Shown here piece after piece: positions 1-12,002 of a DNA stretch of 64,000 nucleotides. The DNA is taken from the NCBI RefSeq assembly GCF_900108305.1, contig NZ_FNUX01000002.1:186001-250000 (forward strand), written 5' to 3'. Made by a program: the position numbers and the translations under genes. The notes below the pieces were generated by a model. That model did no database searches, was not told the DNA's origin, and saw only the letters and a list, made by a program, of their open reading frames with translations. Source of the stretch: Nitrosomonas ureae. Its GTDB lineage: Bacteria > Pseudomonadota > Gammaproteobacteria > Burkholderiales > Nitrosomonadaceae. Each line of letters starts with the position of its first letter. Position 1 is the stretch's first letter.

Positions 1-794
1 TTAACCTGCAAATTCTCCCGGCGGAAGATTTTCCCGAAGTCACTGATGAACCAGAATCCGATAATGCTATTACACTCAAGCAAAAAGAATTCAAGGATCT
101 TTTGCATCTTGTACAGTTTGCGGTAGCTCAACAGGATATCCGCTATTATTTGAATGGACTTTTGTTGTTGAACGATGGCAAGCAACTGATCAGCGTAGGT
201 ACGGATGGTCACCGCCTTGCTTATGTCTCAACCGGTTTGGGCGAAGCACAGAAAAAACAGGAAGTCATCCTGCCGCGCAAAGCCGTGTTTGAACTATCCA
301 AATTATTGCATGACAATGAGGATCCGATAAAAATAGAATATTTCCAAAATAAAATCCGCTTTTCTTTCTCAGATATAACGCTGATCTCGAAAGTCATCGA
401 CGGAAAGTTTCCTGACTACAATCGGGTTATTCCAACCAGAAACAATAAACTGTTTGAGATTAACCGGGTTGTCTTTCTACAAGCCTTGCAGCGCGTTTCC
501 ATTTTATCCAACCAAAGCGATAAATTTCGCGGTGTGCGCCTGATTGTCAATAAAGATAATCTACGCATTATCTGCAAGAATAATGAACAGGAAGAAGCCG
601 AAGAAGAACTGGAAATCAGCTACCAGGATGATCCCGTGGACATCAGTCTGAACATTACCTATTTAATGGATTTATTGAACAATGTGACAAGCGAAACCGT
701 GCAATGCGCGTTTGAAAATGCTAACAGCAGTGTCTTAATGACGATACCCGGAAATGAAATATTCAAATACATTGTGATGCCTATGAGAATTTAA
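1..794 (+). CDS. dnaN: DNA polymerase III sliding clamp (beta subunit), 5'-truncated by window edge
   Basis: C-terminal part of the beta clamp, the ring that tethers DNA polymerase III to DNA. The reading frame is already open at base 3 (NLQILPAEDFPEV...) and runs to a TAA at 792-794, so the start lies upstream of the window. Recognisable clamp features are the middle-domain stretch around DGHRLAYVS and the C-terminal VMPMRI, which ends in the usual hydrophobic M-P-M-R pattern that lines the partner-binding pocket. A TTG at 102 gives a shorter open frame but is internal. gyrB follows after 79 bases on the same strand, the classic dnaA-dnaN-(recF)-gyrB neighbourhood of the origin with recF absent. 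Identity is certain; only the 5' end is missing. Confidence 0.97.
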   Translation, partial: NLQILPAEDFPEVTDEPESDNAITLKQKEFKDLLHLVQFAVAQQDIRYYLNGLLLLNDGKQLISVGTDGHRLAYVSTGLGEAQKKQEVILPRKAVFELSKLLHDNEDPIKIEYFQNKIRFSFSDITLISKVIDGKFPDYNRVIPTRNNKLFEINRVVFLQALQRVSILSNQSDKFRGVRLIVNKDNLRIICKNNEQEEAEEELEISYQDDPVDISLNITYLMDLLNNVTSETVQCAFENANSSVLMTIPGNEIFKYIVMPMRI

Positions 795-870
795 TCATAA
801 CCGCACCAGAATCAACCTTAACCGCGACCACTAAATTGTTTCCTGTAACTTTCTTCATAAAGTACCCTGA

Positions 871-3294
<2,424 letters not shown>

Positions 3295-3361
3295 ATCGGA
3301 CTTTACATTGGCGGGTAAGCGTGGAATAAAAATCCGGTTTTCAGTGTTATTAGGAGGTTAA

Positions 3362-4339
3362 ATGGTGAGAAACCTACTTTTCATCGTTATTTTTAGTATT
3401 TCTCTATTATCCGGTTGTGCTAAAAGCGGTAATAATGGTGAAGAACCGCAGGTTCAATGTGATGATGTGGCCAGCCGCGGTTACCTTAACGTTCTATCCG
3501 TCAATCTTCTGTTCAAAGAAATTGAAACGCGCGAGCAGCGTCTGGAAGCTGTTGCCGAGTTTGCGGAGAAAACGCCGGTCGATGTTATTCTGCTCCAGGA
3601 AGTGGTTGGAGGCGCATTGGTTCATACTGAAAATAGCGCGCAAGATTTGCAGAAGAAACTTCGTAGCCGCAAGCGTGATTATGATTTATACACGGCTTTT
3701 GAAATTGGATTGCCGGGCGTGATAGGCGTGGCCAATGCAATATTGAGCCGTTGCGAAATTGATTTCAGAGCCACTAAGCGTTTGCCTCATGCGACTGAGT
3801 TGAATTTTCGCGGACATGATATCAAACTGCCAAGAAATGTGATGATGACACGCATCAATGTTCCCAGTTTCAGTAAGTTGAATATTTACAATACTCATCT
3901 TTGTGCCGCATGTACAGCGGATCAACTAGATGCTCAATTAGCGGTTTTGCTGCCATTTATTAGTGAACTGGAGGCATCCTTTCCGGGCGGTAATCTTACA
4001 ATTCTTGGTGGTGATTTCAATATTGACCGTTTTCGCGTAGATCCATTTGTGGAGAGGCCTTTCTACGACCGGATTGTCAGTGCCGGTTTTATCGATGCTT
4101 ATGCGCAGAATAGATCGCTAGATAATTTATGCGCCAACCCTGGGCAAGCCGATATGCATTGTACTGTTGGAGTTTCGACGTTGGATGCAGGGGGATCTGC
4201 CAGGCGCATTGATTACATTTTCATGAATCAGGAAAAGAACTTGCGTGAAAGCCGAGTGGTATTTAACACCCTTGTTGATCCTGGTCAGACCAGTGTATCC
4301 GATCATGCCGGCGTGTTTGTTTCAGTGACGTTGCCATGA
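3362..4339 (+). CDS. Endonuclease/exonuclease/phosphatase-fold lipoprotein
   Basis: A 325-residue exported protein of the EEP superfamily (DNase I-like, sphingomyelinase-like). The start is well supported: AGGAGG lies 5 bases before the ATG. The N-terminus is a lipoprotein signal with a lipobox ending LLSGC at Cys19. The mature part shows the fold's catalytic pieces: LNVLSVNLL, DVILLQEVV (catalytic Glu), IYNTHL, LGGDFNID (Asp/Asn pair) and SDHAGVFV near the C-terminus (catalytic Asp-His). Conserved cysteines (CAACTADQ, LCANPGQADMHC) may form disulfides, consistent with the periplasm or outer membrane. The substrate (nucleic acid, phosphoinositide or sphingolipid) cannot be told. It stands alone between gyrB and a convergent typA. 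Confidence 0.8.
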   Translation: MVRNLLFIVIFSISLLSGCAKSGNNGEEPQVQCDDVASRGYLNVLSVNLLFKEIETREQRLEAVAEFAEKTPVDVILLQEVVGGALVHTENSAQDLQKKLRSRKRDYDLYTAFEIGLPGVIGVANAILSRCEIDFRATKRLPHATELNFRGHDIKLPRNVMMTRINVPSFSKLNIYNTHLCAACTADQLDAQLAVLLPFISELEASFPGGNLTILGGDFNIDRFRVDPFVERPFYDRIVSAGFIDAYAQNRSLDNLCANPGQADMHCTVGVSTLDAGGSARRIDYIFMNQEKNLRESRVVFNTLVDPGQTSVSDHAGVFVSVTLP

Positions 4340-4430
4340 TAGGAAAATCGATGATCTGGCTGCGATTTTGAACATTAGCTTGACTTGCGATTTTCCATGG
4401 TTTTGCCACGAAGCCATTTATTGAATTTAG

Positions 4431-4541
4431 ATAGCTTTTGCACATGACACTTACGATATGGATATCCGCTGGGTCAACAAGGATGAGGTACCGTTGCTGA
4501 AGGACTTTGAGGCCGATCGGCCCGTGCGGCTCAATCAGTGA
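4431..4541 (+). pseudogene. Possible C-terminal remnant of an unidentified gene
   Basis: The 302-base gap between the lipoprotein gene and typA holds a short open stretch following a TAG. It reads IAFAHDTYDMDIRWVNKDEV and on to DRPVRLNQ before a TGA. The composition looks like real protein (balanced charges, no low complexity), but there is no ribosome-binding site and the only ATG (4458) leaves 27 residues. It could be the tail of a deleted gene or chance. I do not recognise the family. Confidence 0.2.
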
Positions 4542-4560
4542 AACTATAACGCTTTATTGC

Positions 4561-4588
4561 TGCGCCGGTATTGGATCATACTGGCGCA
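4561..4588. terminator. Hairpin between convergent genes, candidate bidirectional terminator
   Basis: An 11-bp inverted repeat (TGCGCCGGTAT / ATACTGGCGCA, one G-U wobble) with a 6-base loop sits between the lipoprotein gene and the oppositely oriented typA. There is no clear T-tract on either side, so intrinsic termination is only plausible. Confidence 0.4.
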
Positions 4589-4641
4589 ATCAATGGTTTA
4601 TCGTTTATCTTTCGATTGGCTTGATAAGCTTGAAGCGGATT

Positions 4642-6456
4642 TTAAGCTGCGACTCTTGAGGCGCGTTTGCGTTCGTGCTCCAGTAAAAAGCGTTTACGAA
4701 TACGGATCGTTTTCGGCGTAATTTCTACCAATTCATCATCAGCAATGAATTCAATCGCGGATTCCAGCGTGAGCTGAATCGGCGGAATCAACGTGACGGC
4801 TTCATCGGTTCCCGATGCGCGGATATTGGTTAATTGCTTGCCTTTGATCGGGTTGACCACTAAATCATTGTCGCGGGTGTGAATGCCGATCACCATGCCT
4901 TCGTACAAGCGGTCACCGGGGCTGACGAACATGCGGCCGCGATCTTGCAGTTTCCATAATGCATACGCGACGGCTTCACCTTGTTCGGCGGAAATCAGCA
5001 CACCGTTTCTGCGTGGCGGGATTTCCGCACGCATCGGCGCAAATTCGTCAAACACGTGGCTCATCAGGCCGGTGCCGCGTGTCATGGTCATGAATTCGGA
5101 CTGAAAACCGATCAACCCGCGTGCAGGGATACGATAATCCAGGCGCACACGTCCTTTAGCATCCGATACCATATCCTGTAAATCACCGCGGCGTGCACCC
5201 AAAGCTTCCATCACGGCACCCTGATTGGCTTCGTCTACATCGACGGTAAGCATTTCAAACGGTTCGCATTTAACGCCGTCTATTTCACGAATCACCACGT
5301 GAGGACGCGAGACGGCGAGTTCGTAGCCTTCGCGGCGCATGTTTTCCAGCAGAATGGTGAGATGCAATTCGCCGCGCCCTGAAATCAGAAACGAGTCGGT
5401 TTCATTGGTGTCTTCCATTCTCAAAGCAACATTGGTTAACAGTTCTCTTTCCAGGCGCTCGCGTAACTGGCGGCTGGTGACGAATTTGCCTTCCTGGCCG
5501 GCAAATGGCGAGGTGTTAACCTGAAATGTCATGGTCAGGGTTGGCTCGTCCACGGCGAGGATGGGTAGTGCTTCTGGCTGGTCGACACTCGCCAGCGTAG
5601 TGCCGATACTCAAATCTTCCACGCCGTTGATCAATACGATATCACCGGCCAAAGCTTCTTTCATCTGTATCCGTTCCAAACCACGGAAACCAAGTACCTG
5701 ATTGACTTTAGCTTTTTTAGGGGGTTTGTCGCCCAGTAATATCATGACTTCCTGACCAGGCTTCAGCTTGCCACGGTGAATTCGGCCAATGCCAATGCGA
5801 CCGACGAAACTGGAATAATCCAGTGCACTGATTTGCAGTTGTAGCGGTTCATCAGGATTACCTTCAGGAGCGGGAACATATGTGAGGATAGTGTCGAACA
5901 ACGGACGCATGTCCGTGCTGGATTTGTCAATATCCAGGGTGGCGAAACCATTCAATGCTGAGGCATAAACAACTGGAAAATCAAGTTGTTCTTCACTGGC
6001 GCCCAATTTGTCGAACAGATCAAATGTTTGATCAACCACCCAACCGGCGCGTGCCCCCGGTCGGTCGATCTTGTTGATCACGACGATCGGACGCAGACCC
6101 AGCGCAAGCGCCTTTTTGGTGACAAAACGGGTTTGCGGCATCGGCCCTTCGACGGCATCGACCAACAGCAATACGCCATCGACCATCGACAGTACACGTT
6201 CCACTTCACCGCCAAAATCCGCATGACCGGGGGTATCGACGATATTGATATGGATTCCCTCGTAGTCGATGGCGCAATTCTTGGCTAAAATGGTAATACC
6301 GCGCTCGCGCTCAATATCGTTGGAATCCATCACGCGCTCGGAAATTTGCTGATGTGCGGCAAAGGTGCCGGCTTGGTGCAGGAGTTTATCGACCATGGTG
6401 GTTTTACCATGGTCAACGTGAGCGATGATGGCGATATTGCGAATCGGGCGAGACAT
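4642..6456 (-). CDS. typA: Ribosome-associated translational GTPase TypA/BipA
   Basis: A 604-residue GTPase of the elongation-factor superfamily that binds 70S ribosomes and helps ribosome assembly and stress adaptation. The GTPase motifs are all present at the N-terminus: G1 [12 protein letters not shown]2 RERGITI, G3 [16 protein letters not shown]4 NKIDRPGAR. These are followed by the EF-G-like domain II ([15 protein letters not shown]) and the TypA-specific C-terminal region ([18 protein letters not shown]). Length matches the family (about 605-610). The ATG at 6456 is preceded by GAGGAA. It is transcribed divergently from the cyclodeaminase homologue at 6573, with a 116-base shared promoter region. 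Confidence 0.97.
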   Translation of the reverse strand: MSRPIRNIAIIAHVDHGKTTMVDKLLHQAGTFAAHQQISERVMDSNDIERERGITILAKNCAIDYEGIHINIVDTPGHADFGGEVERVLSMVDGVLLLVDAVEGPMPQTRFVTKKALALGLRPIVVINKIDRPGARAGWVVDQTFDLFDKLGASEEQLDFPVVYASALNGFATLDIDKSSTDMRPLFDTILTYVPAPEGNPDEPLQLQISALDYSSFVGRIGIGRIHRGKLKPGQEVMILLGDKPPKKAKVNQVLGFRGLERIQMKEALAGDIVLINGVEDLSIGTTLASVDQPEALPILAVDEPTLTMTFQVNTSPFAGQEGKFVTSRQLRERLERELLTNVALRMEDTNETDSFLISGRGELHLTILLENMRREGYELAVSRPHVVIREIDGVKCEPFEMLTVDVDEANQGAVMEALGARRGDLQDMVSDAKGRVRLDYRIPARGLIGFQSEFMTMTRGTGLMSHVFDEFAPMRAEIPPRRNGVLISAEQGEAVAYALWKLQDRGRMFVSPGDRLYEGMVIGIHTRDNDLVVNPIKGKQLTNIRASGTDEAVTLIPPIQLTLESAIEFIADDELVEITPKTIRIRKRFLLEHERKRASRVAA

Positions 6457-6572
6457 AAATAATTCCTCAAAAATAAGCGATTAGTTCTTGCGGTGGGGGC
6501 AACATTATAGCAGCCGATTGTTAATATGGCCAATTTAACCCTCAGCTAAGATTTTCAAAAACAGGAGTTCGA

Positions 6573-7535
6573 ATGTTGCCAGTGATCCGTTATTTATCAC
6601 ATAGTTCCTTGCAGAGCCTGCAACTGACCACGCACGATGTCATTGCCAGCATTGAGCATTTATTTTTTGCAAAAATACAACAGCAGGCCTGGAGTGCGCC
6701 CAAAGCCGTAATTACCCCGCCGGATGGAAGATACATGATGGCAACGCTGGCTGCAGTGGATGATCCTCCATTTCTTGCGGTTAAAGCGCTAGTACTCAAT
6801 CCCGAAAATCCCAAATATAAATTGGCAAGCATTAACGCGCTGGTGACCTTGCTCGATAGCCGAAGCGGGTTGCCACTAGCGATCATCGATGGTAATTGGG
6901 TCACTGCAATACGTACTGCCGGATTGAGTGCGGTTGCCGCCAAGCGGCTTGCACGACCGGACGCTTCTATCGCTGCATTTATCGGGTGCGGGGTGCAAGC
7001 CCTGAGTCATTTGCGGGCATTGACCGAAATTTTTCAGCTAAAGAAAATTAATGTATTTGGACGGGGTGCGGCCAGCCGCGATGCATTTTGCCGTAGTGCA
7101 AATGAAATGGGCTTATCAGTCATTACAACACAAACAGCACAAGAGGCTATTCAAGATGCGGATTTGATCGTTACGTCCGTGACTTTGTCACCTCAACTGG
7201 TGCCATTTCTGGACGCGCGCTGGCTAAAACCCGGTGCATTCGTCACCATGACCGATCTGGCTGCGCCGTGGTTGGGTGAGAGTATGCCGGTATTGGAACG
7301 GATTATTATCGATGATCTGGAACAGGAGGCCAATATGCCTGAACCGTTGATTAATCCGGCGCTGGTGCATGGTGATCTGACTGGTTTGGTAACAGGCAAA
7401 ACAGCAGGGCGTCAAAGTGAGAACGAGAGAACTGCTTTTGTATTCAGAGGATTGGCGCTTGGTGATTTGGCTGTGGCCGGACTGGCTTACCGGCGTGCCT
7501 GTGAGCAATCACAGGGTACCCTGATAACCTCCTGA
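6573..7535 (+). CDS. Ornithine cyclodeaminase / mu-crystallin family protein
   Basis: A 320-residue NAD(P)-binding protein of the OCD/mu-crystallin family. Members include ornithine cyclodeaminase, alanine dehydrogenase and pyrroline-2-carboxylate reductases. The hallmark PPDGRYMM and KYKLASINALVTLLDSRSG stretches, the Rossmann motif AFIGCGVQALSHLRAL (about residues 130-145) and the C-terminal TAGRQSENERTAFVFRGLALGDLA are present. The start at 6573 follows CAGGAGTTCG. The family is secure, but the exact substrate is not; many proteins called ornithine cyclodeaminase reduce cyclic imines instead. It is a single gene, divergent from typA and convergent with the small membrane protein gene at 7538. 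Confidence 0.85.
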   Translation: MLPVIRYLSHSSLQSLQLTTHDVIASIEHLFFAKIQQQAWSAPKAVITPPDGRYMMATLAAVDDPPFLAVKALVLNPENPKYKLASINALVTLLDSRSGLPLAIIDGNWVTAIRTAGLSAVAAKRLARPDASIAAFIGCGVQALSHLRALTEIFQLKKINVFGRGAASRDAFCRSANEMGLSVITTQTAQEAIQDADLIVTSVTLSPQLVPFLDARWLKPGAFVTMTDLAAPWLGESMPVLERIIIDDLEQEANMPEPLINPALVHGDLTGLVTGKTAGRQSENERTAFVFRGLALGDLAVAGLAYRRACEQSQGTLITS

Positions 7536-7537
7536 AA

Positions 7538-7738
7538 TCATTGCCGGTCATTTTTTTCAGCACCCGTCATCAAAAATTTAATCAGCAGTGCGAAAACAAA
7601 CGGAATTGTACTTAGTCCCGTCACCATATAATGCTCGGCGGTGAATTGATCGCCTTCATCCATGATGATATAGCCAAAAAATATGGTGATTGGAGCAATA
7701 ATTGAAAGCGATATCACTAAATTAAATAGTCCTTTCAT
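7538..7738 (-). CDS. Small two-helix membrane protein, unknown function
   Basis: A 66-residue protein with two predicted membrane segments (about residues 5-27, LFNLVISLSIIAPITIFFGY, and 42-58, STIPFVFALLIKFLM) separated by an acidic loop (DEGDQFTAEH). An AAAGGAA ribosome-binding site sits 6 bases before the ATG, which supports a genuine small gene. It overlaps no other gene and lies 2 bases from the 3' end of the convergent cyclodeaminase homologue. I do not recognise the family. Confidence 0.6.
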   Translation of the reverse strand: MKGLFNLVISLSIIAPITIFFGYIIMDEGDQFTAEHYMVTGLSTIPFVFALLIKFLMTGAEKNDRQ

Positions 7739-7885
7739 TTTTTCAATTCCTTTCGATAAATTGTTTGTTTAAAGTATATGCCTATTGACGAGGTATGCCC
7801 AGAGCGCCAAAGTTCAAAATCCCATCTGTCAATTGGGGCGCCAAGCAGGGTAAAATTAATCTTTTCGCATCAATCGATAACACTC

Positions 7886-8209
7886 ATGGAACCAGTACTC
7901 ATTATTACTAATTTTCCCGATAAGAAAAGCGCGCTTGCGTTGGCAGAAGCTTTGATTGATCAGCATCTGGCTGCTTGCGTTAATGCCTTGAGTCCGTGTA
8001 CATCAATTTACCGCTGGCAAGATGCTATGGATTCGGCAGAAGAGACTCCGGTGTTGATCAAAACCCAACGGCAACATTATGAACGGGTTGAACAGTTGAT
8101 CAAGATGATGCATCCTTATGAACTTCCTGAAGTGATTATGGTTCCTATATTGAGCGGATTACCTGCTTACTTGCAGTGGATTGCCGACGAAACAACCTTG
8201 ATTAGATAA
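7886..8209 (+). CDS. cutA: Divalent-cation tolerance protein CutA
   Basis: A 107-residue CutA1-type protein, a very stable trimer implicated in divalent-metal (copper) tolerance. The open frame extends upstream to 7778, but homology begins at the internal ATG 7886 (MEPVLIITNFPDKKSALALA) and the resulting length matches the family. Conserved elements are LAACVNALSPCTSIYRW, VLIKTQ, HPYELPEVIMVPI and the C-terminal YLQWI. dsbD follows after 12 bases, an arrangement also seen in enterobacteria. The two are probably co-transcribed with the tlpA-like gene beyond, forming a metal/thiol-stress unit. Confidence 0.95.
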   Translation: MEPVLIITNFPDKKSALALAEALIDQHLAACVNALSPCTSIYRWQDAMDSAEETPVLIKTQRQHYERVEQLIKMMHPYELPEVIMVPILSGLPAYLQWIADETTLIR

Positions 8210-8221
8210 TACTGACTGCCC

Positions 8222-10159
8222 ATGCGATTAATCCAATTTTTGTTACTGATATTATGTTTATCCTCTCCACAAGCTTTTGCTCAGGAAGATGGATCCTTTA
8301 GTCTATTCCAAAAATTGCAAGGATTGGGTATCAATCTGGGTCAAAGCAATCCGCAAGAGCTTTTGCCACCGGATGAGGCATTCAGGATTTCGATAGAAGT
8401 CCGGGATGGGAATACACTCATTGCGCATTTGACACCGGCGAAGGATTATTACCTGTATCGCGATAAAATTGCTTTTGAGCCGAAGCAAGAAGGCTTGGTG
8501 ATTGAAAAAGTCGCGCTGCCATCCGGAAAAATGAAAGAAGATATGACGTTTGGCAATACGGAGGTGTATTACAGCCCGATTCAGGCGATCATTTCATTAA
8601 CGCGTACAGATTCTGCAAGCGAGCAACCGTTGACACTGGAAGCGACTTATCAGGGGTGTAATGAACCGGTTGGCGTGTGCTATGCTCCGATACACAAAGC
8701 GATCGATTTGACCTTACCGGCGGTAAAAGCAGCGATTGGAGCGATTGCCGGAGCAGTGAGCAGCCAAGCAACGGCAGCGGAAATGGATGCTGCTGCTGAA
8801 TTGTTTCAGATGCCATCCCGATTACCTGCGATTGAAACCGAATCATACAAAATTGAACGCATGTTTGAAACGGGCGATTACTGGTTGATCCTCTCAGGGT
8901 TCTTCGTGGTTGGCTTGTTTCTCTCATTCACACCCTGTGTATTTCCGATGTTTCCGATTTTATCGGGGATTATCGCCAATCACGGTAAGCATGTAACCAA
9001 GCGTCATGGGTTTATCCTGGCGCTGGCTTATGTACTGGGTATGGCGATTACGTATGCGATTGCCGGTGTGGCGGCCGGATTATCAGGCGCAATGTTGTCT
9101 GCGGCCTTGCAAAATGCTTGGGTGCTCGGCACATTTGCAGTGATATTTGTGTTGCTATCCTTTTCCATGTTTGGTTTTTATGAGCTGCAACTGCCCGGGA
9201 CGTTGCAAACCAAGCTATCCGAAGAAGCCGGTCAGTTGAAAGGCGGACATTTAACCAGTGTATTCGGTATGGGGGCATTATCTGCGTTGATTGTCGGTCC
9301 CTGTGTTGCTGCGCCGCTGGCAGGCGCTTTACTATATATTAGTCAGACCCGGGATGTGGTTCTGGGTGGTTCGGCCTTATTTGTCATGGCTCTAGGCATG
9401 AGCATGCCGCTGTTGCTGTTGGGGACATCGGCCGGTGCTTTACTGCCGAAAGCTGGTGCATGGATGGAGTCGATCAAGCGATTCTTTGGCGTGCTGCTAC
9501 TTGCAGTTGCAATCTGGATTATCTCCCCGGTGATTAACGAAGTTGTGTACATGTTGCTATGGGCTGCACTGCTGATCATCTCCGCAATTTATCTGCAAGC
9601 GATCGACCCATTGCCGCAAAGAGCCCCGGGTTTACAGAAATTTCTCAAAGGTGTGGGTGTCATCGCTTTGCTGATGGGTGTTGCATTGTTGATCGGTGTT
9701 TTGTCCGGTAGCCGGGATGTTTTGCAGCCACTCTCGAAACTCAATCTGGCGGATGCGACAAGTTCTGGTTCTGGAGAAGCGGTACCCGCGAGCTATGCAA
9801 CACTGCCATTTCAGCGAGTAAAAACCATTGCTGAGCTGGATGAACAGATCCAGTCATCCAGAGATAAATACGTCATGGTCAGGTTTCATGCCGATTGGTG
9901 TGTCTCGTGCAAGGAGATGGATCGATTTACGTTCTCCGATGCCAAAGTTCAAGCTCGACTGAAAGAAGTGGTTTTGCTGGAGGTTGATGTCACGGAGGGC
10001 TCTCCGGATGATACTGCGTTACTTAAACGATTTAAATTGTTTGGGCCGCCGGGTATTTTATTTATTGATCGTCAAGGTTATGACATTCCTGATATTAAGA
10101 TCATTGGATTTCTCAACAACAATGATTTCTTGGCGGTGTTGAACGCTGTTTTGATTTAA
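8222..10159 (+). CDS. dsbD: Thiol:disulfide interchange protein DsbD
   Basis: A 645-residue inner-membrane electron conduit that moves reducing power from cytoplasmic thioredoxin to periplasmic partners (DsbC, cytochrome c maturation proteins). The domains run in the usual order: signal peptide (cleavage near QAFA/QEDG), N-terminal immunoglobulin-like alpha domain with its Cys pair in TYQGCNEPVGVCYAPIH, a beta domain of eight membrane helices starting FLSFTPCVFPMFPIL with the second catalytic Cys in LIVGPCVAAPLAGALLY, and a C-terminal thioredoxin-like gamma domain with RFHADWCVSCKEMD (CxxC). All six redox cysteines are therefore present. It sits directly behind cutA and ahead of a TlpA-like protein that it could reduce. 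Confidence 0.96.
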   Translation: MRLIQFLLLILCLSSPQAFAQEDGSFSLFQKLQGLGINLGQSNPQELLPPDEAFRISIEVRDGNTLIAHLTPAKDYYLYRDKIAFEPKQEGLVIEKVALPSGKMKEDMTFGNTEVYYSPIQAIISLTRTDSASEQPLTLEATYQGCNEPVGVCYAPIHKAIDLTLPAVKAAIGAIAGAVSSQATAAEMDAAAELFQMPSRLPAIETESYKIERMFETGDYWLILSGFFVVGLFLSFTPCVFPMFPILSGIIANHGKHVTKRHGFILALAYVLGMAITYAIAGVAAGLSGAMLSAALQNAWVLGTFAVIFVLLSFSMFGFYELQLPGTLQTKLSEEAGQLKGGHLTSVFGMGALSALIVGPCVAAPLAGALLYISQTRDVVLGGSALFVMALGMSMPLLLLGTSAGALLPKAGAWMESIKRFFGVLLLAVAIWIISPVINEVVYMLLWAALLIISAIYLQAIDPLPQRAPGLQKFLKGVGVIALLMGVALLIGVLSGSRDVLQPLSKLNLADATSSGSGEAVPASYATLPFQRVKTIAELDEQIQSSRDKYVMVRFHADWCVSCKEMDRFTFSDAKVQARLKEVVLLEVDVTEGSPDDTALLKRFKLFGPPGILFIDRQGYDIPDIKIIGFLNNNDFLAVLNAVLI

Positions 10160-10226
10160 AGCTTATACGTTACTGTCAATCAATCCGTCGCAGTGTTCTA
10201 TTAAAAAATTTTCTAAGGATGAAACA

Positions 10227-10814
10227 ATGTCGAAGTTAAAGCAGATAATTTTGTATTCCTGCGTCGCAATATTTGCTCTGGGAGCGGGTTCATTCCTGCG
10301 TACCTTGCTGTCTGAAGCGTATCAAACTGAATTATCCAGTGAAGAAAGCCAGCAAGGCGCTCAAGCAATTCTTTCTGCAAGCCTGCCGGACTTGCAAGGA
10401 GAAAATCAAGAGGTTTCGCAGTGGTTGGGAAAGGTCATGGTAGTGAATTTTTGGGCTACCTGGTGTACGCCGTGCCGCGAGGAAATTCCAGAGTTCGTTG
10501 AAGCGCAAAAGAAATATGGGGAGCAAGGGTTGATTTTTATCGGCATTGCCATTGATCAAGCCGATAAAGTGAAAATGTTCAGCCAGGAATTTGGCATCAA
10601 TTATCCGGTATTGGTGGGTGGTTTTAATACCTGGTCATTGTTAGAAGCTGCGGGAAATCGCCATTCCGCATTACCCTATACCGTGGTAATCAATCGTTCG
10701 GGAAAGCTGGTTGAAAATTATTTGGGGCGTGTCGATCTGAAAAAGCTGGAAAAAATGGTAATTCCGTTATTGAATGAGCCGCCAGAAATCGAACAATCAG
10801 TACAAACCAGCTAA
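10227..10814 (+). CDS. TlpA/ResA-like periplasmic thioredoxin-fold protein
   Basis: A 195-residue membrane-anchored thiol-disulfide reductase. An N-terminal hydrophobic segment (residues 5-27) acts as uncleaved anchor or signal. The thioredoxin domain carries VVNFWATWCTPCREEIPEF (CxxC active site, about residues 76-79) and the cis-Pro region HSALPYTVVI. The family reduces apocytochrome c or other periplasmic cysteines. Its place 67 bases behind dsbD suggests it receives electrons from DsbD, fitting an organism with many c-type cytochromes. The ATG at 10227 follows CTAAGGATG. Confidence 0.88.
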   Translation: MSKLKQIILYSCVAIFALGAGSFLRTLLSEAYQTELSSEESQQGAQAILSASLPDLQGENQEVSQWLGKVMVVNFWATWCTPCREEIPEFVEAQKKYGEQGLIFIGIAIDQADKVKMFSQEFGINYPVLVGGFNTWSLLEAAGNRHSALPYTVVINRSGKLVENYLGRVDLKKLEKMVIPLLNEPPEIEQSVQTS

Positions 10815-10955
10815 AAGTATTATCGGGGCAAAATAATTTCAGCTAAAAATAAATACTATCAATGCATAATCTGGCTTTCATATAGTGACAGCGGTGACGA
10901 TCTGCTGGAATCTGTAATTTTAAGCCTTTAAAACTAACACAGTTATCATGACCAA

Positions 10956-11200
10956 TCACGCATCCAGACCGTCCTCGACATTCCGGCCCATGTAGCGTCG
11001 GAATGTCCGGTCACATACCGCAAGCAACAATGCCGCTTCCGATTGCGTTAGACTTCCCTTTTATAACCTCCATACGCCTCCTCAAACCTTATCTTCCCGG
11101 TCTCCTGTAGCCATTGTCCGTTTCATCTGGAATTCCTCCTTGGAATCCATATAAAAACGGACAGATCATGTGCTACAAGCCTGGACAGTTTAATTGTTCC
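10956..11200 (-). mobile_element. Decayed insertion-sequence end with N-terminal transposase remnant (ISNCY-like)
   Basis: Read on the minus strand, this stretch begins with an IS-like end (TAAACTGTCC..., inner end at about 11165-11192). Next come a good ribosome-binding site (AAGGAGGAATTCC) and an ATG at 11126. Translation in three successive frames gives MKRTMATGDRED, then KIRFEEAYGGYKREV, then TQSEAALLLAVCDRTFRRYM...EDGLDA followed by a stop. That is the N-terminal helix-turn-helix of the transposase family usually annotated ISNCY, interrupted by two frameshifts and lacking the catalytic region. The family name is from memory. The rest of the 10815-11284 gap shows no gene. Confidence 0.6.
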
Positions 11201-11284
11201 CCTACACCAAGCGATAGAAGGATTGTTTAAATTAACAGATAACGCTATCCTGACAGCGATATTATAATTTTTGTAAGAGACATC

Positions 11285-11944
11285 ATGACACAAGACGAGC
11301 AGAAACGTGCAGCAGCAGTTGCTGCAATTCAATATATTCCGGTTGATTGTATTGTTGGCGTAGGTACGGGTTCCACCGCTAATTATTTTATTGATGAGCT
11401 GGCTAAAATCAAGCATAAAATCGAAGGGGCCGTTGCGAGCTCCGATGCAACGGCACAAAGACTTAAAGAGCATGGCATAGAAGTACATGATCTCAATAAC
11501 GTTATTGATATCCCTGTCTATGTTGACGGTGCAGATGAGATCACTGAGAATTTGCATATGATCAAGGGTGGCGGTGGCGCATTGACACGAGAGAAGATCG
11601 TTGCCGCAGTAGCACAAAAATTTATTTGCATTACCGATCAAAGCAAGCTGGTAAATATTCTTGGCAACTTTCCTTTGCCTGTCGAGGTCATCCCGATGGC
11701 ACGCAGCTATGTTGCGCGCGAAATTGTTCATTTGGGCGGGCATCCGGCTTTGCGGCACGATTTCATCACGGATAATGGCAATATCATTCTGGACGTACAT
11801 GGATTGCAAATTATGAACCCTGTTGAGCTGGAAGCTACGCTCAATCAAATTGCCGGTGTTGTAACCAACGGTCTTTTTGCACGACGCGGGGCGGATACGC
11901 TATTATTGGGAACAGATAAGGGCGTACGTATAATTTCTATCTGA
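11285..11944 (+). CDS. rpiA: Ribose-5-phosphate isomerase A
   Basis: A 219-residue enzyme interconverting ribose 5-phosphate and ribulose 5-phosphate in the pentose phosphate and Calvin cycles. Family signatures are [17 protein letters not shown] (phosphate loop), [25 protein letters not shown] [11 protein letters not shown], and [15 protein letters not shown] with the catalytic Glu and Lys. Length is standard (219 in E. coli). The IS remnant ends only about 85 bases upstream, so the promoter may have been altered. phoU follows after 58 bases on the same strand. Confidence 0.97.
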   Translation: MTQDEQKRAAAVAAIQYIPVDCIVGVGTGSTANYFIDELAKIKHKIEGAVASSDATAQRLKEHGIEVHDLNNVIDIPVYVDGADEITENLHMIKGGGGALTREKIVAAVAQKFICITDQSKLVNILGNFPLPVEVIPMARSYVAREIVHLGGHPALRHDFITDNGNIILDVHGLQIMNPVELEATLNQIAGVVTNGLFARRGADTLLLGTDKGVRIISI

Positions 11945-12002
11945 CTTTTAATATATTCAGTACCAAACTATTATATTCTTTGCTAACAACCAAAGGCGCG
12001 AT

